NCBI RefSeq assembly: GCF_016653115.1
Contig: NZ_NHRX01000066.1
Coordinates: 62,001-126,000 of the forward strand
Length of the DNA: 64,000 bases
Direction: 5' to 3'
Source of the DNA: Rhodocyclus purpureus
GTDB taxonomy: Bacteria > Pseudomonadota > Gammaproteobacteria > Burkholderiales > Rhodocyclaceae
This document shows positions 8,802 to 17,980 of the stretch, in pieces. Numbering within the stretch: position 1 is the first letter of the stretch; each line of letters begins with the position of its first letter. Below the pieces are notes generated by a model. The model worked only from the letters and a program-made list of their open reading frames with translations, searched no databases and was not told the DNA's origin. The position numbers and the translations under genes are program-made.

Positions 8802-9166
8802 ATTACTTAAGCATCAGCAGGGCGATGCCCCTCCGGGGATCCAGTCCCTGAATCTGCTGCGTCCCCTGCCAGTCCTCGTTCTCAAGGTCCGACCCGCGCT
8901 GTGCGGCCCGGGAGGCCGGTACGATTTCCTCATCTGCAATCCATCTCGCGGGGCGCTCTGCTGCTACGCGCGGAAGGTTGCGAGCTGCAATCTTCCCTTG
9001 CTGAGACGACGGAATAGCGTTAACCTCTCCACCTACAAATACCAAGCATTGCGAAGGCATGCAGTCGGGTTCTTGACAGCATGAATTTTGCATACTAAGT
9101 TCTTTGCGGCGGCTGCGGTTTTTCCGTGGTTGCGGTTTACAAGTCACTAAACTAAAGGAGGTTGTC
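8802..9166. other. Non-coding stretch upstream of flp
   Basis: No convincing gene is seen. A frame open on the minus strand (8803-9168) has no recognisable content and covers the flp promoter region. The only clear signals are the candidate flp promoter and a strong ribosome binding site (AAAGGAGG, 9154-9161). Confidence 0.5.
9073..9101 (+). promoter_or_regulatory. Candidate sigma-70 promoter for flp
   Basis: A consensus -35 TTGACA (9073-9078) is followed after 17 bp by TAAGTT (9096-9101), a weak -10. It lies 66 bp upstream of the flp start. The perfect -35 with a poor -10 suggests activator dependence, which is inference. Confidence 0.4.
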
Positions 9167-9334
9167 ATGATGAAACTGGCTATGAAGAAGCGTCAAAAAG
9201 GTGTGACGATGATCGAGTACGCGCTGATCGCGGCGTTGGTCGGCGTCGCTGCAGTCACCGCGCTCGTGGCACTTGGTGGCAATATTAGCGACAAGTTTGA
9301 GGCGGTTTCGACCGAACTCACCACTACGCGATAA
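9167..9334 (+). CDS. flp: Flp-type pilin precursor
   Basis: A 55-residue type IVb prepilin. A short basic leader (KLAMKKRQKG) precedes the processing site, with cleavage expected after Gly in KG-VTMIEYALIAALVG; the conserved Glu5 and Tyr6 of mature Flp pilins are present. The rest is one hydrophobic helix plus a short polar tail. It is the main subunit of the tad pilus made by the genes downstream. A strong AAAGGAGG lies 5 bp before this ATG and 8 bp before a second in-frame ATG at 9170, so either start is possible. No prepilin peptidase (TadV/CpaA) gene is in the window. Confidence 0.93.
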   Translation: MMKLAMKKRQKGVTMIEYALIAALVGVAAVTALVALGGNISDKFEAVSTELTTTR

Positions 9335-9397
9335 AACGGAGGAGTACTGAGTAATCGAAGCATCTGCCTCGGTTGATGCGAGTGGAAAGGTCGTCGT

Positions 9398-10240
9398 TTG
9401 AAGCCTAGTTACCTGATCGGCATCGCCCTCGTCCTGGGGGCGATTGCCGCGTTTCTGGTTTCCCGCTGGCTCAATGTCGGTGTCGGCGGGGCGGGTGGTC
9501 CGACGGTGGTCGTTGCCACTGAAAAGATCGAGGCGGGAGCGCCGATTGACCCGGCCAAGCTGAAGGCCATTGCCTGGCCCTACGGCAGCGCACCGCCCGA
9601 AGCAGTTGCCGACCCAGCCCAACTGGCGGGGCGCGTGACGCGGCAGGAGATCTGGGCCGGACAGCCGGTGCTCGTTTCCTTGCTGCTGCCGGTGGATTCA
9701 CGCGGCGGTCTGGCCGCGATTATCAGCGAGGGCATGCGCGCGGTCACCGTTCGCGTCGACGACGTGATCGGCGTCGCGGGCTTCGTCTTGCCCGGCAGCA
9801 TGGTCGACGTCCTCGCCACGTTCAAGGACGACAAGGGTAAGGAAGTCGCCAAGATCGTCTTGAGCCGGGTCAAGGTCCTGGCTGTCGCGCAGGAGACGGC
9901 GGGGGACCCGGCCAAGCCCAAGGTCGTCAAGGCCGTGACTTTGGAATTGAGTCCGCAGGAGGCGGAGCGGCTCGACCTTGCCCGCAACGTCGGCAAGCTG
10001 TCGCTGGCCTTGCGCAACGAACTCGACAAAGCCGAAGGCCCGACCAACGGCGCTTCGATCAGCAAGCTGCTCGACGGTGAGGCCGCGGGCGATGCCGCCA
10101 GGCGCGCGCCCGATGGCGCGTGCAAGGAAGCACCCCGCCGCTCGGCTCGTACCGCTGCCAGCCCTCATCGTGAAGTGGTCGAGGAACTGCATGGTGGTCA
10201 GCGTAGCGTGGTGGTGTTCGGCGGGAGCGGGGCGCGATGA
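9398..10240 (+). CDS. cpaB: Flp pilus assembly protein CpaB/RcpC
   Basis: A 280-residue protein read from a TTG start. An N-terminal membrane anchor (IGIALVLGAIAAFLVSRWL) is followed by a SAF-like domain (TEKIEAGAPIDPAKLKAIAWP) and the RcpC core ending PGSMVDVLATF near residue 140. CpaB/RcpC is a periplasmic component tied to the secretin in tad systems. The C-terminal ~50 residues are Arg/Ala-rich and poorly conserved. The stop overlaps cpaC by 4 bp. The TTG start is the only one that includes the whole anchor. Confidence 0.88.
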   Translation: MKPSYLIGIALVLGAIAAFLVSRWLNVGVGGAGGPTVVVATEKIEAGAPIDPAKLKAIAWPYGSAPPEAVADPAQLAGRVTRQEIWAGQPVLVSLLLPVDSRGGLAAIISEGMRAVTVRVDDVIGVAGFVLPGSMVDVLATFKDDKGKEVAKIVLSRVKVLAVAQETAGDPAKPKVVKAVTLELSPQEAERLDLARNVGKLSLALRNELDKAEGPTNGASISKLLDGEAAGDAARRAPDGACKEAPRRSARTAASPHREVVEELHGGQRSVVVFGGSGAR

Positions 10241-11923
10241 TGAAGAAGCACGATTCCTTTACGCTCGGCCGCCTGGGCGCCAGCGCACTGCTTCTTGGCG
10301 TGCTGGGCGTGCCGGCTTACGCTGCCGAGAATCTGCAATCGGACTTTCCCGCCAGACTGGAAGTCAAGCGTCCGGACAAGATCGTCGCCGCACCGGTCGC
10401 CGAGGACGCTGCTGCGCGTACCTTGAAGCCTGCCGGCAAGGCTGCGCCGAAAGCGGCGGGACAATCGCCGTCGGTGCTTCCTGCCAAAGCGAGCCAACTC
10501 GAATCGGTTCGCCTGGCTGCGGACCTGCCGACCTCGCTGGTGGTCACGACCGGGCGCGGGCACCTGCTGCGTTTGTCCGCCCCGGTCAAACGTGTTTCCG
10601 TCGGCGATCCGAAGGTGCTTGGCTTCACCGTGGTCAGTCCGACTCAGGTGGAACTGGTCGGCAAAGCTGCCGGCAGCACCAACGTCACGCTGTGGGACAG
10701 GGAAGAGCGCAGCCACGAGATCAGCGTCGACGTCGAGATGGATCTGCGGCCCCTGCGCCAAGCCATCCAGTCGGCGCTGCCGCAGGAGAAGGGCGTGAGC
10801 CTGAGTGTGCTGGCGAACTCGATCGTCCTGCGTGGGACGGTGTCGGACGTGATCGCTGCCGACGCGATCCAGCAACTGGCGCAAGCCCACCTCGATGCCT
10901 TGTTGCTGCGCATGCGTATGACTGCTTCGTCAACGCTGCCGGCCGCGGCAGGTGGCGGTACGCCCTCGTTGGCAGGGGGCGCTGAGATACCTCAACAAAC
11001 GATGATCGTCGATACGCGGGAAGGGCGGGCGGTCAGGGACAAGGACCGCGAGCCGAAGGTCATCAACTTCCTGAAGATCCGCGACGCGCAGCAGGTGATG
11101 CTCGAAGTGCGCATCGCGGAAGTTTCCAAGAACCTGCTGGAAAAGCTCGGTGTCGGGTACCAGGGTTCAGGCACGGCCGGAAGCTACGGCTGGTCGATGT
11201 TCACCAAGCTGCTGACGGGGACCACTTCCGCAAACCCGCTGTTCGGCCTGACCAAGGGGGCGCAGTCGCTGAGCGTCGAGGCTTCCAAGAACGACGAGCT
11301 GGTCAAGATGCTGGCCGAGCCCACCATCGTCTCGATGAGCGGGCAGGAAGGCAGCTTCCTGGTCGGTGGCAAGATCTTCATCCCGGTATCCCTTGGGGGT
11401 CACGGGTGGGGTGAGTCTTGAGGAACGCAGCTACGGGGTCGGCCTCAAGTTCGTGCCGACCGTGCTCGACAACGGCCGTATCAGCCTGAAGGTCGCTCCC
11501 GAGGTGTCCGAGTTGTCCCAGGAAGCGGTTACCGCCTCGGTGGTCAACAGCACCACCGAGAATTCGGTCAACAAGGCGACGACGACGATGCCCTCGTTCA
11601 AGACCAGCAACGTGTCGACGACCGTGCAGATGCGCGAAGGCGAGAGCCTGGTGATCGGCGGCCTGCTGCGGGACAACATCGTCGAGACGGTCAATGCCGT
11701 ACCGCTCCTCGGCGAGCTGCCTATCCTCGGGGCACTGTTCCGCAGCAGCGAGTTCCTTTCCAAGCGGACCGAACTGGTCGTGATGGTACGTCCGACGCTG
11801 GTCAAGGGCAGCCGGGATCCTGTCCCGCTTCCCACCGACGCCTTCGTCGCACCGAGCCGGTCCGAGTTCTTCCTGGAGGGCAAGCTCGAAGGCCGGCCCC
11901 CCTCGCCCCGTTTCGTGGACTGA
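10237..11923 (+). pseudogene. cpaC: Flp pilus secretin CpaC/RcpA, interrupted by a +1 frameshift
   Basis: This encodes the outer-membrane secretin of the tad pilus. The first frame gives a signal peptide (ALLLGVLGVPAYAAE), an N-terminal pilus-assembly domain (LRLSAPVKRVSVGDPKV), a BON-like part and the start of the secretin domain (VMLEVRIAEVSKNLLEKLG), then stops at 11421 after GGKIFIPVSLG. The next frame carries the rest of the secretin (GGVSLEERSYGVGLKFVPTVL to the end). Deleting one G from the run GGGGG at 11395-11399 joins them seamlessly as IPVSLGVTGGVSLEE. The downstream half is well conserved, so the lesion is recent, a sequencing/assembly error, or a phase-variable tract. Without correction the secretin would lack its membrane pore. 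Confidence 0.85.
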
Positions 11924-11929
11924 GTGATC

Positions 11930-12235
11930 ATGCCGATATCGACCCTGCCCGCACATGCTTCGCTGCTGTTTCGTAAAGGCGTCATCGGCGCTGGTGCGGC
12001 GACGATCGTCGTCGCCGGCCTGTCCGGGTGCGCGAGCAGCACGCCGCATCTCGACCGGCACGCCGGTCTGGCGCTGCAGGCGGCGAAGGAAAGGCAGCAG
12101 ATCCAGACTGCGTACGCGCAGGAAGATGCGCTGGCCGGCTCCACCGAGCTGAAGGGCGCGCTGGACACCCACATCCAGGGCAAGGCCGTCTCGGCGGGCA
12201 AGGCACTGGCGACGCCCGTCACCAACGGCAACTGA
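11930..12235 (+). CDS. Tad-locus lipoprotein of unknown role
   Basis: A 101-residue protein with a lipoprotein signal: a hydrophobic stretch then the lipobox LSGC, with Cys34 the expected acylated residue. The mature part is short, polar and Ala/Gln/Lys-rich, with no domain I recognise. The position, between the secretin gene and the pseudopilin-like genes, is where tad loci often carry a small lipoprotein that helps the secretin. That role is inference. A GTG 6 bp upstream is an alternative start. Confidence 0.7.
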   Translation: MPISTLPAHASLLFRKGVIGAGAATIVVAGLSGCASSTPHLDRHAGLALQAAKERQQIQTAYAQEDALAGSTELKGALDTHIQGKAVSAGKALATPVTNGN

Positions 12236-12251
12236 GTTCCCCGGGGGTGGT

Positions 12252-13421
12252 GTGATTCCCCGTCCGCCTTCGCTGCCGCGCGCGCCCGGCAAGGCACAGC
12301 GCGGCGCCTACTTGGTCATCATGGCGGTCGCCATGGCGGTACTGATCGGTTTCGTCGGGCTGGCTGTCGACTTGTCGCGGCAGATGGTGGTCCATGCCGA
12401 GTTGCAAAGTGCAACGGATGCGTGTGCCTTGGCAGCGGCGGTGGAACTCAACGGCTTGCCCAGGGCCAGCGAGCGCGCCACGGCGGCGGGGAAGTTCGTG
12501 GGTGGCCAGAATCGAATGAACTTCCAGGCGGAGCCAGTCGTCATCGACGAGGTCTCGTTCAGTGCGAGGGCCAGCGGAACCTACGTGGCCAATCCCGGTG
12601 AGGTCGACTACCGCTATGTCAAGTGCACGGCCAGGAAAACCGGTTTCGTCAATCATTTCATGGCGGTGCTCGGCATCGCCAAGAATGACCTGAGCGTCGA
12701 GTCGATCGCGACGCAGAAACCTGCCCGGGAGGCGTGCACCCTGCCTTTGCTGGTGGTCGTGGACGCTGGCTTGCCATCCCCTTGGGGGCTGTCACGTTCG
12801 GTTCCGCTCACGTTGCTATACAGCGGGTCTGAGTCTGGGCCGTTTGCCAGAGTGCGTAGCGCCGGTTCGTCTCAGCTTCAGCTTCTCGCGCAATCCGGAT
12901 TATGCGGGGTGAACGAGAACGGCCTGAGCACCGAAATGCCCAGTTTGTCGCCCTACACCGTGATGAGCGCTGCACGGGATAGATTGGTCCAAGCATGGAA
13001 TTCCCGCTTCGGGCTTTACAAGGCAAGTCCTTCTTATTCGCACTACGGTGACCCGCCAGCGCTGCCTGATCTGACCGGGGTCGACCTGCAGAACGATACG
13101 GACATCCGCCGCTATGTCGATGGATACCGCGACAGGCAGGGTGCGGTATCCTTCGGCGAATACTCGGAGCCGGACCTCACGCAGTCTCGCGCCTCGGGGC
13201 GGCGGGTCGTGCCTCTGCCAATCGTCAACAAGAGCTACACGACGCTGCTCGACTGGGGCTGTTTCCTGCTCAACAGTCCTCTGGATCCCGCCAATGTATC
13301 CGGGAAGTGGGCGCTGCGTTTCCTCGATTTGGCCAGCGCTCCCGATTCCCACTGCGTCGTGCTCGGGATTCCCGGTGGCGCCAACGCCATCGGGCCGCTG
13401 GTCCCCGCGCTGGTGCAATAG
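12252..13421 (+). CDS. TadG-like pilus assembly protein
   Basis: A 389-residue protein from a GTG start. The N-terminus resembles TadE/TadG: a basic stretch, Gly-Ala then a long hydrophobic helix (AYLVIMAVAMAVLIGFVGLAVDL) followed by SRQMVVHAELQSATDACALA, the family signature in which many Ala and Asp residues follow the helix. The rest is probably periplasmic with few recognisable motifs and several paired cysteines. TadG-like proteins are minor or accessory pseudopilin-related components. It starts 16 bp after the lipoprotein gene and is followed by two TadE-like genes. Confidence 0.78.
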   Translation: MIPRPPSLPRAPGKAQRGAYLVIMAVAMAVLIGFVGLAVDLSRQMVVHAELQSATDACALAAAVELNGLPRASERATAAGKFVGGQNRMNFQAEPVVIDEVSFSARASGTYVANPGEVDYRYVKCTARKTGFVNHFMAVLGIAKNDLSVESIATQKPAREACTLPLLVVVDAGLPSPWGLSRSVPLTLLYSGSESGPFARVRSAGSSQLQLLAQSGLCGVNENGLSTEMPSLSPYTVMSAARDRLVQAWNSRFGLYKASPSYSHYGDPPALPDLTGVDLQNDTDIRRYVDGYRDRQGAVSFGEYSEPDLTQSRASGRRVVPLPIVNKSYTTLLDWGCFLLNSPLDPANVSGKWALRFLDLASAPDSHCVVLGIPGGANAIGPLVPALVQ

Positions 13422-13429
13422 GGGGCGGC

Positions 13430-13948
13430 GTGCGCGCAAAAGATTTTCGCCCGTCGCTCGGACGACAAAATGGGAGCGTGCTCATCGAGCTCTCCTGCGT
13501 CGTGCTGCTGCTCACGATCATGACCCTCGTCACGGTCGATCTGGCGCTCGCCATCTCGGAATACAAGACCGTAGTCAATCAGGTGCGTAACGGGGCCCGC
13601 TATGCAACGACCATTTCTCGGCAGAATCAGCTGGATGAGCGGACCCAGCAATGGAAGGCGATCGTCAAGTACAGCCAACTCGAGGCGGGGGAGGGCGCCC
13701 TGCCTGTCCTCGATGCTTTCGCAGACGATACCCTGGCTATCGACCATTTCTCGTACGATGACTGGACCGACCCGTCGGGTGCCTCGTCCAGCGCTGCGAC
13801 GAGGGCAAGCATGGTGACGGTGACGGTCGGTGGTTTCCGGCACAAGCTGCTGTTCGCCGGTTTCTTCGATTCGATTTTCCCCGGCGTGTTTCCGGATGGC
13901 TACGTCTATTTTCCCGAGATCGCCGTCACCATGAGGCAGACGAACTGA
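13430..13948 (+). CDS. TadE-like minor pseudopilin
   Basis: A 172-residue protein. The GTG at 13430 was chosen because it lies after the preceding stop and directly before the basic leader and pseudopilin motif (RQNGSVLIELSCVVLLLT), with Glu at position 5 after the processing Gly. A single transmembrane helix is followed by a polar periplasmic domain of about 130 residues. The longer frame upstream overlaps the TadG-like gene. The stop shares one base with the ATG of the next TadE-like gene. Confidence 0.78.
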   Translation: MRAKDFRPSLGRQNGSVLIELSCVVLLLTIMTLVTVDLALAISEYKTVVNQVRNGARYATTISRQNQLDERTQQWKAIVKYSQLEAGEGALPVLDAFADDTLAIDHFSYDDWTDPSGASSSAATRASMVTVTVGGFRHKLLFAGFFDSIFPGVFPDGYVYFPEIAVTMRQTN

Positions 13949-14346
13949 TGTCCAAGGCAAGGTCCCGCGAGAAAGGCGCTGCCCTGATCGAGTTCGCGAT
14001 CAGTTTCCTGCTCTTCTGGATGCTGGTGATCGGCCTGATCGAGCTGTCGCGCCTGATGCTCGCCTGGAATGCGGCCGGCGACGCCGTGCAGCTGGCTGCG
14101 CGCCTGGAGAGCACCTGCCCGGATTCATCGAAAACTGACGAGCGCGTCAAGGCGCTCGTCGCTGCGTCCGGGCAGCTGGCATCGGATGGATGGACTCCAG
14201 ACGTGGTCCCGAGCGACGACGGTCAGCTATTGAAGGTTCAGTTGAACAATGTCATTCTTAAAACCCTGATCCCGGGTTTTCCGGCAATCACCCTGCCCAG
14301 CCATCGCTTCAGTGCGGGGGTCATGCAAGAGGCGGGGGATTGTTAG
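13948..14346 (+). CDS. tadE: TadE-like minor pseudopilin
   Basis: A 132-residue protein with a classic TadE start: SREKGAALIEFAISFLLFW, cleavage expected after Gly with Glu5 and Phe6 in the mature form, then one long hydrophobic helix and a short periplasmic part with two cysteines (TCPDSS and the C-terminal DC). TadE-type pseudopilins are processed by the prepilin peptidase and needed for Flp fibre assembly. It overlaps the previous gene by one base and is followed after 39 bp by cpaE. Confidence 0.85.
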   Translation: MSKARSREKGAALIEFAISFLLFWMLVIGLIELSRLMLAWNAAGDAVQLAARLESTCPDSSKTDERVKALVAASGQLASDGWTPDVVPSDDGQLLKVQLNNVILKTLIPGFPAITLPSHRFSAGVMQEAGDC

Positions 14347-14385
14347 CTGCCCTGATCCAAACACCCAAAGCTAGAGTGAGTTTCG

Positions 14386-15534
14386 ATGCACATCGTCTGT
14401 TACACCCCTGAGCCGTGGAGCGGGGGCGCGCTCGCCGGGGAGCGCCATCGCGTGAGCTGCCTGACCGGTCCGCTCGTCGCGCTGGCGTCCCGGGTCGCCA
14501 CGGCGTCTCCCGACCTCTTGATCGTACGCGGCTTTGCCGCCGGGGAGGCACTCATCGAGCAACTGGAGGCGCTGGTCAGCCTGCGCCCGCTGGCGGTGGT
14601 GGCGCTGGTGCTGCCGCAGGCCGATCCCGAGCTCTTGTTGCGCCTGATGCAGGCGGGCGTGCGCGAGGTCTTGCCCTCGGAAGAGCCGGCGACCATCCTG
14701 GCCGCGGTGCAGCGCGCCGAAGCGCGGCTGGGGCGCAGCGTGCCGACGCGGCCTGAGCAGGCGGGACGCTGTCTGGCCTTCATGTCGGCGAAGGGGGGCG
14801 ACGGTGGCACGGCCGTGGCCGCCAATCTGGCGGCTGCCCTGGCGCGCGAACCCGATACGCGCGTTCTGCTGATCGACCTGTCGCTGCCTTTCGGCGACGC
14901 CGACATGTTCCTGTGCAGCCAGACGCAGGCGAGCGACCTGGCCGATATTTGTGGCGAGATGGAGCGCCTGGACGGCGCGCTGCTCGGCCAGATGGTGACT
15001 CAGGTGAGCGACACCCTGCATCTCATCCCGTCGCCGGGCCGCCTCGACAAGCTGGTGCGCATTCAGTCGGCGCAGGTGAAGCAGCTGCTCGCCCTGGCGC
15101 TGCGCGAGTACCAGTTCGTTATGATGGACATGGGCGACGGCATCGACCCCGTGCGCCTCGATTTGCTCGAAAAGCTCGAGCACCTGTTCCTGGTGACGAG
15201 CTTGAGCCTTTCTTCGCTGCGTCGCTCGGGGCAACTGCTGCTCATGCTCGATGGGCTCGAATTCTCCGGTGCCAAGGTGTCGCTGGTCGGCAACCGCGTG
15301 GGAGAAAGCCAGGACATCGCGCAGGCCGATTTCGAGAAGGCGATCGGCATGGCGCTCGCGCGTCAGCTGCCGGGTGACGGAGCGGGGCTGAAGGAGTCCG
15401 TGGCGAGAGGTACGCCGCTGGTGACCCTGCGCCCGAAGAGCCCCCTTGCTCGCGGCATCGTCGACTGGGCAAACGCCTTGCTCGGCAAAACAACTGGAAA
15501 ATCGAGCCCATGGCGACTCTTCGCGATCAAATAG
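14386..15534 (+). CDS. cpaE: Tad pilus localisation ATPase CpaE/TadZ, atypical P-loop
   Basis: A 382-residue protein. Residues ~1-120 form an atypical receiver-like domain (LRLMQAGVREVLPSEEPATIL). Residues ~125-370 are a MinD/ParA-type ATPase: FMSAKGGDGGTAVAANLAAALA for the P-loop, LLIDLSLPFGDADMFL, and YQFVMMDMGDGIDPV. The usual second lysine of KGGxGKT is Gly here (KGGDGGT), as in some TadZ proteins that bind but may not turn over ATP. It directs pilus machinery to a pole or site. Its 3' end overlaps cpaF by 25 bp. Confidence 0.88.
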   Translation: MHIVCYTPEPWSGGALAGERHRVSCLTGPLVALASRVATASPDLLIVRGFAAGEALIEQLEALVSLRPLAVVALVLPQADPELLLRLMQAGVREVLPSEEPATILAAVQRAEARLGRSVPTRPEQAGRCLAFMSAKGGDGGTAVAANLAAALAREPDTRVLLIDLSLPFGDADMFLCSQTQASDLADICGEMERLDGALLGQMVTQVSDTLHLIPSPGRLDKLVRIQSAQVKQLLALALREYQFVMMDMGDGIDPVRLDLLEKLEHLFLVTSLSLSSLRRSGQLLLMLDGLEFSGAKVSLVGNRVGESQDIAQADFEKAIGMALARQLPGDGAGLKESVARGTPLVTLRPKSPLARGIVDWANALLGKTTGKSSPWRLFAIK

Positions 15535-16997
15535 CTTCCTGGGGATTCGGGTCAGCGGCGCGCTCGGGTCCGGTTCGCCTGCGTGTGGATCCCGATTCGC
15601 GTCTGACAATTCCGGGTAGTGACGTCGAAGTGACGGTCGGCAGCGTCGCCGCGAGCAGCCTGCTTGTCGACGTCGATCATCCTGTTCAGGGAAGAAAAGG
15701 CGCTTCTGCGGGCTACTACGCGACCAAGACCCGCCTGCACCAGATGGTGATCTCGCGTGTCGATCTGCAGGCGGTCGAAGCGATGCCTTACGAGCAGTTG
15801 CGCTCGTACATCAGGCAACTCGTGCAGATCCTGATCGACGAGAAGCCCCTCGGCACCGACAAGCCCTTGCAGGTCAACGAGCAGGAGCGCAGCCAGCTCA
15901 TCACCGAGTTGCAGGACGAGATTCTCGGCCTCGGGCCGCTCGAGCCCCTGATGGCCGATCCGGGCGTCTCCGAGATCCTGGTCAACGGCTACGACACCGT
16001 CTATGTCGAACGCGAGGGCTTGCTCGAACCGACCAGCGTCCGCTTCAACGACGACGCGCATCTGCGCAAAATCATCGACAAGATCGTCAACCGCGTCGGT
16101 CGCCGCATCGACGAAGCCAGCCCGATGGTCGATGCCCGTCTGCCCGACGGCTCGCGCGTCAACGCGGTGATTCCGCCGGTCACCCTCGACGGCCCGGCCC
16201 TTTCGATCCGGCGCTTTGCCGCAACGCCCTTGCGCATGAAGGACCTGATCGAGAAGGGGACGCTGACGGCGGGCATCGCAGAACTGCTCGCGGGGCTGGT
16301 CAGGGCGAAAACCAACATCGTCATTTCGGGCGGTACCGGTTCCGGGAAGACGACCCTGCTCAACATCCTTTCGGGCTATATCCCGGCGAACGAACGCATC
16401 ATCACCATCGAGGACACGGCGGAGCTCCAACTGCAGCAGCCGCACGTCGTGCGCATGGAGACGCGAACCGCCAACATCGAGGGGCGCGGCGAGATCCCGA
16501 TGCGCGCGCTGGTCAGGAACAGCCTGCGCATGCGGCCCGACCGCATCGTGCTCGGCGAGGTGCGCGGCAGCGAAGTCGTCGACATGCTGCAGGCGATGAA
16601 TACCGGCCACGAAGGTTCGCTGACCACCATCCACGCCAACGGTCCGCGCGACGCGCTGGCGCGCCTGGAAAATCTGGTGGCCATGGGAGGGATGGACATG
16701 CCGCTCAAGGTCGTGCGCCAGCAGATCGCCTCGGCGATCCATGTCATCATCCAGATCGGTCGCCTCAACGACGGCAGCCGCAAGCTCCTGAGCCTGCACG
16801 AGGTCGCCGGCATGGAAGGCGATGTCATCAGTACCGAGGAAATCTTTGCCTACGAGCGTCGCGGAATGACGCAGGAGGGAATGGTGCGTGGGCGTTTCCG
16901 CGCGACCGGCGTGCGTCCGGCGCTGACCGAGCGCCTGAAGACCTTCGGCATCGAGCTTTCCGAAGACCTCTTCGACCCGTTCGTCGAACTGGAGTGA
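15510..16997 (+). CDS. cpaF: Tad secretion ATPase CpaF/TadA
   Basis: A 495-residue type II/IV secretion ATPase that powers Flp fibre assembly (and retraction in some systems). The N-terminal part is divergent. The core has [20 protein letters not shown], the Walker [13 protein letters not shown] at about residue 274, the Asp box [20 protein letters not shown]-like stretch, and Walker [15 protein letters not shown] followed by the His-box [19 protein letters not shown]. Length is normal. It overlaps cpaE by 25 bp and tadB begins at its stop. Confidence 0.95.
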   Translation: MATLRDQIASWGFGSAARSGPVRLRVDPDSRLTIPGSDVEVTVGSVAASSLLVDVDHPVQGRKGASAGYYATKTRLHQMVISRVDLQAVEAMPYEQLRSYIRQLVQILIDEKPLGTDKPLQVNEQERSQLITELQDEILGLGPLEPLMADPGVSEILVNGYDTVYVEREGLLEPTSVRFNDDAHLRKIIDKIVNRVGRRIDEASPMVDARLPDGSRVNAVIPPVTLDGPALSIRRFAATPLRMKDLIEKGTLTAGIAELLAGLVRAKTNIVISGGTGSGKTTLLNILSGYIPANERIITIEDTAELQLQQPHVVRMETRTANIEGRGEIPMRALVRNSLRMRPDRIVLGEVRGSEVVDMLQAMNTGHEGSLTTIHANGPRDALARLENLVAMGGMDMPLKVVRQQIASAIHVIIQIGRLNDGSRKLLSLHEVAGMEGDVISTEEIFAYERRGMTQEGMVRGRFRATGVRPALTERLKTFGIELSEDLFDPFVELE

Positions 16998-16999
16998 TC

Positions 17000-17977
17000 G
17001 TGAACGAGCTCATTCGCAGTTTGCTGCCGGCGCTGGCCTTCCTGCTGGTGGCGTGCATTTCCGTATGGGGAATCTGGTTCTGGTCCACTTACCTGAGCGT
17101 GGATGCCAAGGCACGGCGCCAACGTCTCAAGTCGGTGGCCATGCAGCGCCCGACGCTTGCCCCGGCCGGCCGGGTCAATGCCGAGGAGCGACGCGGAGCG
17201 TCGCTGACGCCGCTGCTCGCCGTCCAGCCCCTGCTCGCCCGGATCGATGTGCTCCTGCGCAGTGCGGGTAGCCCGAAAAAGGCGCCGGAAATCCTCGCCC
17301 TGTGCCTGCTGATCGCGCTCCTTGCCGGCGTCGGCCTGTGGTGGCGATTTCCTGGCTGGGGCGTTTACAGCGTGTTGCCCGCCTTGCTCGTCGGCGCTCT
17401 GCCGATCGTCTTCTACCGGCGTCGGCGCGCCAAGCGGCGCGAGCGTTTTCTCGACCAGTTTCCCGACGCGCTCGACTTCATGTCGCGCGCCTTGCGCGCC
17501 GGCCACAGCCTGCCGATTGCGATCAGGATGATCGCCGAGGAACTGCCGGATCCGATCGCCAGGGAGTTCCGGATCGTCTTCGACGAGATCAATCTCGGGC
17601 AGGCTTTCGACGACGCGCTCGACCTGATGGCGGAGCGCGTCGATAGCCCGGATTTCTGGGTGTTCGTGTCGGCGATCATGATCCAGCGCGAGAGCGGTGG
17701 CAACCTGGCCGAGTTGCTCGACAAACTGGCGTCCGTCATGCGCGAACGGCGCAAGCTGTCGGTCAAGGTGCGCATCCTGGCCAACGAGGGACGCGTCTCG
17801 GGCTGGGTGCTCGGTCTCCTGCCCTTCGCCATGGCCGGGCTGATCAGCCTGCTCAATCCCGATTACCTGGCGCCACTGCTGCAGTCGCCCAACGCGCGCG
17901 AGATCATCGTCGGGACCCTGCTGTGGATGGGGCTGGGCGCCTGGGTGATGCGCAACATCATCCAGGTCAAGGTCTGA
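17000..17977 (+). CDS. tadB: Tad inner-membrane platform protein TadB
   Basis: A 325-residue type II secretion F-domain protein: two membrane segments in the first ~140 residues, a cytoplasmic F domain (FLDQFPDALDFMSRALRAGH), and two C-terminal segments. With TadC it forms the platform on which CpaF acts. I prefer the GTG at 17000, preceded by GGAG; the GTG at 16994 overlapping the cpaF stop adds two residues. The tadC start follows 3 bp after the stop. Confidence 0.92.
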   Translation: MNELIRSLLPALAFLLVACISVWGIWFWSTYLSVDAKARRQRLKSVAMQRPTLAPAGRVNAEERRGASLTPLLAVQPLLARIDVLLRSAGSPKKAPEILALCLLIALLAGVGLWWRFPGWGVYSVLPALLVGALPIVFYRRRRAKRRERFLDQFPDALDFMSRALRAGHSLPIAIRMIAEELPDPIAREFRIVFDEINLGQAFDDALDLMAERVDSPDFWVFVSAIMIQRESGGNLAELLDKLASVMRERRKLSVKVRILANEGRVSGWVLGLLPFAMAGLISLLNPDYLAPLLQSPNAREIIVGTLLWMGLGAWVMRNIIQVKV

Positions 17978-17980
17978 GTC

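Noticed and set aside
8803-9168. Minus-strand frame upstream of flp
   Set aside because: No homology or signal, and it covers the flp promoter and ribosome site.
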